From positions 1 through 64,000 of the forward strand of contig RPFO01000779.1 of the NCBI GenBank assembly GCA_009746045.1: a DNA stretch of 64,000 nucleotides, given 5' to 3'. Below are positions 10,774-22,500 of this stretch, one piece after another. Under the pieces are notes generated by a model. That model was not told the origin of the DNA. It searched no databases and saw only the letters and a list, made by a program, of their open reading frames with translations. Origin of the DNA: Mesostigma viride. Its lineage: Eukaryota; Streptophyta; Mesostigmatophyceae; Mesostigmatales; Mesostigmataceae. Numbering within the stretch: position 1 is the first letter of the stretch; each line of letters opens with the position of its first letter. The translations under genes were made by a program, and so were the position numbers.

Positions 10774-12618
10774 GCTCGGAGAAGGAAGAGGTTTACGAGG
10801 AGGAAGAGGGGGAGGAGGAAGAGGGGGAGGAGGATATTGCTGAGGGGCACCCGCCCGGGGTGGGTGGGGGGCAGGCGGAGGGGGAGAAAGGGGATGGGGA
10901 TGGGGAGGAGGGAGGAGGGGGGGGGGAGAGGGACGGGGGAGGAGATGGAAGGGGAGGGAAAAAGCGCAGTCGGGATGATGGAGGCTCGCGGGAGGAGACA
11001 ATGGGGGGGATGAAGACAAAAGGGGGGGAGGTAAGCGCCAGCGTGCTGGTGAAGGAGACTCGAGGCCTGTCGTTGGAAACGCCGGCGGGCGTATCTGTGA
11101 TGAGGAGGGGGATCGCCAGCGGGAGGGAGGCTCGCGGCCTGTTACTGGAAACGCCGGCGGGCGTATCTGTGATGAGGAGGGGGATCGCCAGCAGGAAGGA
11201 GGCTCGCGGCCTGTTACTGGAAACGCCGGCGGGCGTATCTGTGATGAGGATGGGGATCGCCAGCAGGAAGCAGGCTCGCGGCCTGTTACTGGTAGCGCCG
11301 GCGGGCGTTCCCGATTTACGGGAGGCGGTCGTGTCCAACAGGTGGGAATGAGGCCTCGTCAGGATTCATGGGGACCCCCGGTTGAGGGGACCCCCGCCCT
11401 CGCCTCGGTTTCTTTGGGTCTGGGTGACGATCCCGTACCGTCGTCAGGAAGGACGGTTGTGATGACTTTGCCCCCCCGCTCGACGGGGATGGAGCAATGC
11501 CCGAACACGATACTGCTGAATGAGGATGACGATCCGGAGCCGTCGGCTGACACGGATTTTGTTGCGAGCACCCCACTGCAGAAGAGGGTATTGGAGGCTC
11601 GTAACGTGGAGGGTCCGCCGAAAGTCTCAGGTGGAGGGCCGGCGTTTGCCGGATTGATGCGCCCGACTGAGGTGGTCGATGTTGAGGCGCCGCCAGGGAC
11701 ATCGGCCGGACACTATACCGCATTGATGGAGCCCTTCGATCGACCAAGGATGCCCTTCCACGCTCCAACGGTACATTCGGCCGGTAAATTTCATTTTCAA
11801 TAAACGAGTTTAATAAGTACCTTAATATATATTTCTACATAAGTTTTTTTGCATCAGTCCATGGCTTCATTGATTTCTCACACGACCCTTCCGTATTCAT
11901 GTTAATTGGCATGTGCTTACGTGCAGGGAAAGGCGAAGAAGAAACTCCAGTTCGGTTTCCCCGTGGATCCGCGTCTGGGACTGTGTCCAGAGAGGCCGGC
12001 CGTGTTGTTGGCCAGGCCGCGGTCGGCGAACCAGTTGCACAACCGGGGGCGGGAGGGGACGAGCTCCCACCCAACGCACCAACCACGCACCAGCCTTACC
12101 GTGCGGTCAGCCAGAAAAAACGTACGAAGAGTTGATGGCAGAGGCGGCGGCTGCGCAGGGGCAGAAGGCAAAACGTCGGGGAGGGGGCAGGCGAGGGGCG
12201 GGGCAGGAGACGGAGGGTGCCGACGAACCTGCACAGCCGCAGAAGGGTGGTGGTCAGGGCAGAGATGCGACGGCCGAAAACCGAATCAGGGACGTTCGGC
12301 CGGACGTCCGGATGCGCTTTATGGATGGCGCGAAACTGAGTCGCGGAGGTTGGAGTTCGAAATGGGTAGACGGTGTGCATAAACTGGGAGCACAAGTACC
12401 CCAAGAAGGAAGATTTTCCGCTCTTTGGCACCCTCCTGGGCAAAGAGAGGGAGAAGGTGGTGTTCAGATGGTTTGATGAAGGGCACGACCTCGGTTGGAG
12501 TAATGAGTGCGAGCAAAAGTTTCGTTTCCCTCTGAAGTTCGCTAGAGAACATGTTACTCTCCTGAAGGAAGGCGCCAGCTGGGACAACATTCCTTCATAT
12601 CGACCTGGCAAGCGATGA
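5612..12618 (+). CDS. Large multi-exon gene of unknown function, with three frame breaks
   Basis: Proposed exons: 5612-6286, 6408-6464, 6592-6672, 6797-7303, 7746-8932, 9189-11030, 11342-11783, 11927-12618. The first six introns have GT-AG ends and are all phase 0; the last joins at phase 1. The product is Gly/Glu/Lys-rich at the N-terminus. It has a long globular-looking middle (9189-10700: many Trp, e.g. KAKRGWWDRLEAFTYWDG) and then 16 consecutive Asp codons (GAT, 10723-10772) and a Glu/Gly-rich tail. The last exon ends in an aromatic-rich segment (FRWFDEGHDLGW). Frame is lost at a G7 run (8369-8375), at an A6 run (12115-12120) and near 12366-12376; each needs one base to restore. An alternative end is the in-frame TAA at 11801 inside AATAAA. 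No family is recognised. It could be a domesticated or mobile-element gene. Confidence 0.55.
7304..7745 (+). repeat. Intron made of three tandem ~150-bp copies
   Basis: The intron between exons 4 and 5 of the large gene holds three tandem units, beginning at about 7295, 7443 and 7598. Each repeats the exon tail and donor region: GAATGAG|GTAAGT, a mutated GAAATGAGCCAAGTG, and GAACGAG|GTAAGT. Each continues with ACCTCTGT-YGTGAGGGGGGCT and one 20-bp motif. Only the last unit precedes the used acceptor (CATCAACGCAG at 7745). Two intact donors are therefore available. Confidence 0.8.
8933..9188 (+). repeat. Intron with three tandem ~68-bp motif units
   Basis: The donor is AAG|GTAAGC at 8933 and the acceptor GGGGATGCAG at 9188. 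Between them three units of about 68 bp each carry GATGCGACCGCCGGCGTTTC (first copy GTTGCGACC) followed by a T-rich stretch. The third unit diverges after the motif. The two flanking exons join in phase 0. Confidence 0.75.
11031..11341 (+). repeat. Intron with four 72-bp tandem units, motif inverted
   Basis: The donor is GAG|GTAAGC at 11031 and the acceptor TGTCCAACAG at 11341, both phase 0. Four 72-bp units contain GGAAACGCCGGCGGGCGTAT, the reverse complement of the motif seen elsewhere in the cluster. The units remain open in the reading frame (repeat peptide containing LLETPAGVSVMRRG), so retention would lengthen the protein by repeats before a stop at 11351. Confidence 0.75.
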
Positions 12619-13529
12619 TGGGCGAGGACTTTGCACGAAATCGCGTTTTGCACGTAATTGCCCACCGCAACGTGGAGAAATGCAGATGTACATAGTAGTT
12701 GGATCAGTTACCGTGACTTTGGGCAGTTTAGTAGTTGGGGTGACGTGTCCAATGTATATATGGTGGGGCGCGTCCAAGGGGGTCCACGCTGATTGAGCAC
12801 TTGCATGTGTTCTTTCAACATATTCGGACATGTATGAAATGAATAAATTGTTTGGACAATTGCAAATTGATTGATTGAAGAATGAGATACCATTATTAAT
12901 TGAAAAATGTAAAACCTCATTGTGAATTTGTACTTCAAACTTTCACATGCATGCCCCAAATTGTGCATTTGTGCAGGTTTTAATTATGAGAAGTAGCATT
13001 TCTCTACAAATATTGAGAAATTTAGGGGCACTTGGGTTTGTTGGCCATGTTCATTCATGATAAAATGGACTTTTTATGCTGTAACATCATATTCCACTAG
13101 TCCAAAACGCTGCTTTCATGACGTCAAAAGTACCAGCAATGGCCCTAGGTTGGAGCAGTAGATGTTGGGGACGCCCTATATAGCAGTTGAACAAAATCGC
13201 AGTTCATCAGATCACACATCACATGTGACAACAACCCACAAGTATTGATGACATCGATCAACAAATATATAAGCGCTGTGAATATCAAATCATCAGTCAT
13301 GCACATGTGCGTGTATCTGGCTGCGTGGCATGTATGCAGCCAAGAAAACCAAATAATTGACTTCTAGCTTCAGAGGCATCCCCATCTACTTTCCATACGT
13401 GACACTTGGTAAAGGCAAAACATTTGTGGCTGCCAAAATCTTATTAATATGTGAATGCCCTTCGTAAAACAGGGGCCATCGCCAAGTTTTGTGCAGTAAG
13501 TTTGCATATACGCATTCCTCCTCTCCAGA
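12619..13529. other. Gene-free spacer
   Basis: A/T-rich sequence between the end of the large gene and the stop codon of the minus-strand phosphatidylserine synthase gene. No convincing reading frame, RNA or repeat is seen. Its right part presumably includes the 3' untranslated region of that gene. Confidence 0.6.
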
Positions 13530-16500
13530 TTACCTAGTCTTCTTCCCTTCCGTGGCTTTCCGACGCTCAAGGAACAGCAATACACTCCAAACCAGGATAA
13601 AGACAAACAAGATGACTCCCACTATAGACCAGGATAGTAGGACAGTAGTAGGCCATGGCGCTGGGAACATGCCTGGAACAAATCGGCCAATAGAGGAGGG
13701 GCGACATGACAAGGAAATCACCGGGCAAACAAATTAGTTATCTGAGACAACAGTCAGCTACATGCACGTCAGGCAAGCAAGGAAATGACCACAGTTGGAC
13801 TGCTTAGCCACTGCAACGACATGCACCCGGGTCCACTTTGCGCGACAGAATTGAAGATGACGTCTCGCATGACCTGATTGTAATGTACTGTGGCATGATG
13901 CTTCAAAAAGGAAGAAAAGAACTCTTGCAAGCTCAGCTAATACGGCGAGCGGTAATGTTGGACGACACGTGCTTACCTTTGCCAAACTTGACGCACGCCA
14001 TCACTTCCAAGATCAGCGCCGCCACCGTCAACCAAGCAAATGGCCCCAGTCGCTTGCAATCCCTGCCCAGATCAATGGCAGAGCATGGCATCCCAACATG
14101 GCAAGAGCAACGGAATCCATATACTTCTAGAAGTATTTATTATTATTGATATTATAATTATTATTATTATAATATCAGCATGTGCACAGCAGGCATCCGT
14201 TTGCACAGCAGGCCCGGTTAGAAATCCACAAGGAACATGGGAATGCCGGCATACAGTTCTAAGAGAATCATGACTGGGAGGGAAAATAGGCAGGCGCCAG
14301 CACCCTGCCAGCTTACTGCAGAGCGAGAGAGAGGCCCCTGGATGGGAAACAGCCAGCAAAAACATGAGCTCAGAGATAACGCCTTGATGTCACTGCACGC
14401 CAAAGCTCGCAAGCTTAGATGCATGCCTCACACATCTCGCAAGGCATGCACCGGACATGCAGTGGGCAGGCAACAAGCAGGCACACACACGATTAGATGC
14501 CTGCTCTAATCACACATTTTTTACACAGGCAGGGCCACGGAATGCGTGGCACAAGAGAAGACCACCTGCTAAAGATTATTGCTAGAGTTTACCCTGAATT
14601 GCGTGTAGCCGGTGTCAGAGTGAAAAAAGACAGCGTTCATCGCCTCATCACTCAAGCCGCGGTAACACAACATTTCACAATCCAAGCCCACCACGGTCGT
14701 GATTTGCCTGTAGCGGTGCGTGCCCGCGATGCGACATGCCACACGGCACACTAGACGACCTTATTGTCCCAACGGAGATCTATGGGCAGAAGCTGCCGGT
14801 AGCGGGATTAACTTTTTATAATAACGAATCATTTAAAGCTTTCGAGTCTAGAAACCTAATGGATGAGTCAGAGTCCTCGCCGTAGCTTTCTCACCTAAAC
14901 AACGGGGTTAAGATAAAAGAGTGTAATGCCCCCATTACATCCCGGACCCACTCACTCGTTGGTGATGTATTGGTAGTACTCGCGCGTGGCCGGGATGGCG
15001 AGGAAGAAGAAGATGGCCAGCCGGTACACGTTGAGGGGGCTGGGCGGGGGCACCCAGAGGATGGTCTTGAGGAAGAAGGCGTTGAGCTCCATCACCTCCG
15101 TGATGGCGAGCAGCAGAAGGATCTGCAGGAAGCGCTTTGGGCCCTTGCGGAAGTGCCAGTCGTAGTGGTCCCAAGAGAAGGGCGTCAGCTGGCCCATGGA
15201 GCGCTTGACCTGCGAGCCGACGCGGGGGGGGCATCAAAGGGGTCAGGAAGGTGGGCCGTGGTGGGGGGCGGGGGAAGGACATCAAGGGGGAGCAATGAGT
15301 GGGGGTCATAAGCCTCGTCAGCATAGTTCCTTATATCTGGCTGTTTGCGACAAGCCCGGAGCGAGTGTGCAGGGGGGGGGCGGGGTCAGACCCCCCCGCC
15401 CCCCCCCCCTGGTACTGGTCGAGGGGGTGGGGGCGGGTCGAGACCCCCCCCCCCTGGTAGGGGGTGAGGGGGAGGGGGTGGGTCGAGACCCCGCCCCCCC
15501 CTCCCCCCCCCCTCGAGGGGGGGGGGGGGGCGGGGTCAGACCCCCACCCCCACCCCCACCCCCACCCCCTGGTCAGGGGGGGGGGGGGGCGCGGGGGGGC
15601 ACACTCGCTCCGGGCTTGTCACGAACAGCCAGATATATCAGAATCTGTGCTAACTTGGAAACAGTGAGCACAGGGAACTACATCAACGAGACAACCATGA
15701 ATACATGTACGAGGACGGTGATTGCAGGCAAAGAAGCATGGCGGTCTGGAAACTATGATGTGTCCAGCAGTTCATGGAAACACATGCGGACATGCCCCAT
15801 CTGGGAGGTACAGGAGCACTTCCTAATTAATGCTGCCAAGTCTCCAATACTGTCAAGCCAACAGAAAACGTGCATTTGTGAGGTGGCGTGCGCTATCACT
15901 CCCCACTCAGGAACACCCCAAAATATTAGTTGCTTATAACTCGTCAGTCCAAGCGCCCGGCATCAAGTGGGGTGAACCGCAAGGTGATGACGCGCTCCGT
16001 ATAATGGGCAACTAGTTGTTACTACTATACTAACACACTACTATACTACTGTACTACTACACTACTATTCTACTAACTACTATACTCCTATACTCCTATA
16101 CTCCTATTCTCCTACACTCCTATGCTCCTATACTCCTATACTCCTATACTCCTATACTACTAACTACTATACTACTATACTACTATACTACTATACTACT
16201 GTACTACTATACTACTATACTACTATATTGCTATACTAGTAAATACTATACTACTATACTACTATACTACTATATACTACTATACTGCTATACTGCTAGC
16301 ACAAGTATATACTAGTGTGTGATAAAACTATCATATGTAAACCCATCGAAATCATGCCATAATCAGAAACAGAGTTACACAGTCGCATGCTAGGACGATC
16401 AAGGCGAGGGCGATGACAGGCCCACCTTGCCGACCACTCCAGGGATCTGGCTGATCCCCGTCCAGCGATACTTCTTCATCTCCATGAAGTGCACGCACGA

Positions 16501-19500
16501 CATGCCCAGCCAGATTCCTGCGCCGCCAAAGGGGGGAGGCAGCCAAAAAAACAGAAAAAGCACCCACGATTAGAAAAGGCACCATCCACCAGAAAAGGCA
16601 CCCACCACCAGCAAAGGCACCAACCATTCCAAAAGGCAGTAACCATTCGAAAAGGCACCCACCACCAAAGAAGGGACCGACCATTTGAAAAGGCACCAAC
16701 CAGTAGAAAAGGCACTTCCTTCGGAAAACACATGAAGGTCACCAGAATGACAGCCGAAAGAAAGCAGGAGCACGAGGCACCAGACAACATGCAGGGGGCA
16801 GAGCTGCTGCCTTTTCAGGGAGTAGCACTCTGGAGGGGCCGGCCACGCAGTTTCTAGCACCCAGTGACACCGATTAAAGTACAAGAGGGATCAAAAGCAA
16901 TACACCTTTCGCTGTTTGGCCTTGCCCTCCATGAGCTCATTTCCAGCCCAATCCAAGTCCCAGCGTCTGCCACTTTGGAAAGGGGGGAGGGGGTGGGGGC
17001 GGGGCGCAATCTGAGGGATGCCTGCCGGCCTGCACGCCCACGCACCGAGCATGTTGCAGCCGGCGACGTCAATAATCCAGCTGTCCCACCAGCACTCGTT
17101 GAAGTTGGGCAGCATGTGCTGGAAAGTGAGCTATGGCATTGGGGCGCGTGGCAGCCAGTAGTGTGCAGATAAGAACACAAGTGGCATACAGGTTAGATGG
17201 GGGCATGGCGCAGAGAGCAGTGTGCATGAGGCGCATGGGGCGTACATCGGCATGTCTATGGGCGACGACAGGGGCACCGCAGCGGCAGAGACACAGCCAC
17301 AGGAGGGGATAAACAGCCATGCTGAGATGCCACCATGACTTGATTGCATCAGGTTACATAAGGCAGGCATACATGCCAGGATGTACACGATGCGGTGGCC
17401 CACACAGAAACTTCCGCTTCCCGGCCATTCTTCCCCGTAAGCAACCTGCATCATATTACTTACTAGACAAGTCATACATCCCATAGTAATAGATAGACAT
17501 GTCCTAATAAACATGTCGTGGTCGACCTGTCACAAGTGATGCAGCCCGTCCCCCGACATGCCCCAAGCAGGCAAGCTTTGTATCGACACCACCACCACTC
17601 CCAACACCCACCTCGAGCAGGCAACCTATAGTCGACACAGCCACCAACCCCAACACCCACCTCGAGCACGCAACCTATAGTCGACACAGCCACCAACCCC
17701 AACACCCACCTCGAGCACGCAACCTATAGTCGACACAGCCACCAACCCCAATACCCACCTCGAGCACGCAACCTATGTGTCGACACAGCCACCAACCCCA
17801 ACACCCACCTCGAGCACGCAACCTATAGTCGACACAGCCACCAACCCCAACACCCACCTCGAGCACGCAACCTATAGTCGACACAGCCACCAACCCCAAC
17901 ACCCACCTCGAGCACGCAACCTATAGTCGACACAGCCACCAACCCCAATACCCACCTCGAGCACGCAACCTATGTGTCGACACAGCCAGCAACCCCAATA
18001 CCCACCTCGAGCACGCAACCTATATGTCGACACAGACAGCACCCCCAATACCCACGTCGAGCAGGCAGCCTACATGTCGACACAGCCACCAACCCCAACT
18101 CCCACGTCGAGCAGGCAACCTATAGTCGACACAGCCACCAACCCCAACACCCACCTCGAGCACGCAACCTATAGTCGACACAGCCACCAACCCCAACACC
18201 CACCTCGAGCACGCAACCTGTACGTCGACACAGCCAGCACCCCCAATACCCACCTCGAGCACGCAACCTATATGTCGACACAGCCACCAACCCCAACACC
18301 CACCTCGAGCACGCAACCTATAGTCGACACAGCCACCAACCCCAATACCCACCTCGAGCACGCAACCTATATGTCGACACAGCCACCAACCCCAACACCC
18401 ACCTCGAGCACGCAACCTATAGTCGACACAGCCACCAACCCCAATACCCACCTCGAGCACGCAACCTATGTGTCGACACAGCCAGCAACCCCAATACCCA
18501 CCTCGAGCAGCTCGAACAGCACAGAGAGTGCCATGAGCACCTTCATGTCGCGGAAGACGAGCGCCTTGCACATCCAGCCCAGCAGGTGCGCGACCACAAA
18601 CTCATCGAGCAACGTGTCCTGTTACCGACGCACGCCACAGTGCCCAAGCAGCAAAGCAAGACGTTATGACATCACCAAGTGTCGAAACCAAGCAACAGAT
18701 AACTGCCAAGTCTCATGGCATGAAAAACGGCACTAAAGCGGCACTAAAACGGCACTAAAACGGCACTACAGCGGCACTTAAATGGCACTACAACGGCACT
18801 AAAACAGCATTTTCAACGAGGCAAACATTATAGCGTCTGTTACATCAACACGAGGCAGATGCTAGAAGTTCGGGAAGTGTGGAATCCACCCACTGGGGAT
18901 GGTGGGTGTCGTGTGAAACTGATGAAGCCGCAGCCACACAAGAAATACACGAAGTGGTATGGCCTACACGCGGCATGGACGAGCGCGGCATGGACGAGCG
19001 CGGCTTCCGCAAACGCACGGCATGGACGAGCGTGGCATGGACGAGCGCGGCTCCCGCAAACACTGACAGAAACGTACATGAAGAAGCCTGGTGCTGCGAC
19101 ACCAAGTACATATGCCCTTGAGCCCATCCACAATTAATGCACCAAGTTGCTTGAGATTTGATTGAAAAAGCTGCCTACGCATCACACATCCATGTTCCAG
19201 CAAGGCAAACACAGAATTGCGCACCCAATTATTCCAAGGAAAAGGTTGCAACATACTCCCCCGTAAACCTGCTTCCCGACGATGCCCGTTCCAGGGTCGT
19301 GCCCAGGCAACGGGCGGGGGAGTGCACAGCACAAGTTTCTCAAAGAGGAACCCCAGGTGCTGCCAGCTTCACCTTGAGGTTGCGGAAACGGCTCTCGGGG
19401 TCATCCGGTGTATAAAGCCGGCAATCTGTCCCGTACTTGCGCTCCGGTAATTCTGGCCGCGATGGGGGGAGGTTGCCCAGAGATGCACGGAATGACACCA

Positions 19501-22500
19501 GCCATGCCAGGAGTGAGTCGCCAAGGGAGTTACAAGTGAGCTATCAGGGAGCTGCCTTAGAGCATATTATCAACACCAGTCCATTATCATTGTGCGTCTG
19601 TCGTCTTAATTCTATTTATCGGGATAAACTAGTATTACTAGGCTTGTCTTATGATTATGGCTAGAAATAGTCAGGCTTGCATCATTCAGGATAGTATCAG
19701 GCCTAACGTGATTGATTTTCATTCAGGTCAGTGAGCTTCTTATTCAAGCTAGCAAGCTACTAGATGAACGGAAGTTTGGGTGAAGAATGGAGTACGGTCC
19801 CCTACCACCGAGCAGAATATCTTTCGCCCCCATCCCATGCCCCATGTGCCGGGGACCATGGCAACATGTTTGAGTGGGTGTATGGGTAGCGTTGTTTGGG
19901 CCAGACGGACAGTAGGCTGATGGCGGCTATATGCCATAGTTCCAGGAGTAGGAATGGGTGAATGTTTAATGTGAGCGATGCGTCATGAGCGGAATATACG
20001 TGGTGTCGCCATGCACTGCCACCTGGCGCGTCCCCACGTACCGACGCCCAGGCTTGGATCCAGGTGTTTCAGCAGGCCGCGGGCACCCGCTGGCGTCTGC
20101 AACACGACAACACCGCGAGGGCGCATCAAGAACGTCACGGCATGAGATCACAACAAGCGTCCGCTGGCGTCCGCGACACGACAACGCAGCAAGGGGCAAA
20201 CCGCATGAACCGCACGACATGCATGAGACAGTGCGTAAAACTATGCATGGGAGCTCATCAGGAGTGAATCAACGCAATGCGAGGACATGCCAAGAGACGA
20301 GAATTCAAAACGAAACGACCGAAACGGTCTGCTATGGAAATGCCGGTGACGCTAGAATTATGGGCATGCATACACAAACACGGACACATTGAACACACAA
20401 ACGACACACTGCAGCAGTTAGGCATGCATGCAGGCATATGCGCGCACGCACGCAAACCCACCCACCCACCCACCCACCCACCCACCCACCCACCCACCCA
20501 CCCACCCACCCACCCACCCACCCACCGCCCGCCGCGCCCGCCCGCCCGCCCGCCCGCCCGCCGCCCGCCCGCCGCCGCCCGCCCGCCCGCCCGCCCGCCC
20601 GCCCGCCCGCCCGCCCGCCGCGCCCGCCCGCCGCCCGCGCCGCCCGCCCGCGCCCGCCCGCCCGCCCGCCCGCCCGCCCGCCCGCCCGCCCGCCCGCCCG
20701 CCCGCCCGCCCGCCCGCCCGCCCGCCCGCCGCCCGCCCGCCCCCGCCCGCCCGCCCGCCGCCGCCCGCCCGCCCGCCCGCCCGCCCGCCCGCCCGCCCGC
20801 CCGCCCGCCCGCCCGCCGCCCGCCCGCCCGCCCGCCCGCCCGCCCGCCCGCCCGCCCGCCCGCCCGCCCGCCCGCCCGCCCGCCCGCCCGCCCGCACACG
20901 CATACACACACACGCACATGCACGCACGCACACGCATACACACACGCACATGCACGCACACACGCACATGCACGCACACACACACACACGCACATTCACG
21001 CACACACACACACACGCACACAAGCACAGACACGCACATGCTGCACACCTGCCAAGCCATATCCCCACCTGTTCGAGCGTGTAGACCAGCACAAGGATGT
21101 AGAGCGAGCCGACGCCAAAGACGAGCTTCCAGATGATTGGGTGCGGCCGGATAAGCATGCTGCGGGGCAGCGGGCAGGTGACCGGTGGCGGGGGGTGGTT
21201 GATGGTCCATGGCTGATTGTTGATGGGGGATGGGGGCATGTTTGCGCTCTGATAGCAGATCTACCGTCATGGGTCAATGGTACCAGACGGGGGATTCGTG
21301 GAAGCTGTGCAGGAACTGTGCAGCTGGAGAGAAAGGGAGATTCGCTGTGCTGGAAGTTTGCAGCTGGAGAGGGGGAGAGACCATGTTGCTAGAGGGAACA
21401 GGGGCCCAGAGGATACCAACACGAGCATTGTAGGAAAACATAAACACATTGCGCCATCTACAAGTCACCCCCGCTCCAAATCCTAGTCCAAAAATGCGAA
21501 TCTACACCCAACACATTATTTTCCAAAGGATGTGCCCTAAAATACCCGACCCTTAACTCAGACCCGAGAAATTAAACATACATGTCAAACAATGGGCACA
21601 AATCTTAAGCCCCCAGCCGCAAACCCAAAAACTTTACCCCACACGCTGAACCCTACACCCCAAGGTACTAGTCGCCCAGCCCCTTTGTCAATATGCCCCC
21701 CAAACTGCAAGTTGCACCCCAAACCTTCACAGATGTTCACCCACAAGTCGGGCCCAGGAATTCACGAGTGGTTAGACCCTAACAACGGCACCCGTCACCC
21801 CCGATGGCGGCCATCACGAGTCGGGCGCAACCACTTACGAATCAGGGGCAAATACGGTGCTCATGAGCAGGAAGATGGTGGCCATGGCGATCACGCCCCT
21901 GCCAGGGAGGAGCGAAACAGCAACGGGGGGAGGGGGAGAAGGGGGGTGGGGGGTGGGAGGAGGGAACAACACAGCAGACATAATAAGACCGACGAAATAA
22001 CAACGAAAGACCGCCTCATAAAGTGAAGGCGCCGCAGACGGGCAGATGGCTCCCAGATGGACGCTACCAGGGTACGCTCACCGCTCACGTATACCGTAGG
22101 GGGGTCAGTCGGTCATCAACCACCTCGACACACACGAGGTACTGGCTGTGATCATCTCACACAGGCATCCTCTTTAGAAGCGTGCCAACAGCAGCGACGA
22201 GCGGCTACGGATGCCCCACATTCACAAGGATCCAGACATACATCAAATAACCGTCGACCTGCATAGACTGCGCACTTCTCAGGCACAAACCCGTTCTTAC
22301 AGCGGGACTTTGCCAAGGCCACCCCAGCTCTTTGCTCTGAAGCGTTTGGGTTCCATAAGTTTCAGAGTAATGACGAATGGGATGCTCAAATCGGGTGAAT
22401 GGTACGTGCGGCGGATGCACATGGGATGCCTGGGAAGCAAATGAGAGGTGGCCGAGTTTCGATATGGACGGAGCACAACGTGCAAAGAGTGCGGGTGTGA

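Larger units (their letters stand above)
1464..11311. other. Family of ~21 copies of a 20-bp semi-palindromic motif
   Basis: Consensus is GTTGCGMC-N4-GKCGTTTCT. Plus-oriented copies start near 1464, 1526, 1638, 1737, 1847, 3377, 4380, 4520, 5430, 5543, 6728, 7361, 7512, 7664, 8942, 9011 and 9079. Four inverted copies lie at about 11075, 11147, 11219 and 11290. All are in 3' flanks or introns, none in the frames accepted as coding. Many can form a 5-bp stem with a 4-nt loop. At 5430 the stem is a perfect GCGAC/GTCGC, and at 4380 and 4520 it is GCGCC/GGCGT. Several copies carry an A-G mismatch, so DNA-level recognition is as likely as RNA folding. Confidence 0.8.

Noticed and set aside
14935..15324. 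129-codon Pro/Leu/His-rich frame overlapping PSS exon 10
   Set aside because: It is another frame of the verified PSS exon.
17590..18510. CRISPR-like or coding 49-bp repeat
   Set aside because: Contiguous tandem units with no unique spacers, inside a verified intron.
20258..21392. Gly-Arg-Ala and Pro-Ala-Arg proteins on both strands
   Set aside because: Artefacts of the CCCG/CCCA/CACG tract inside PSS intron 4.
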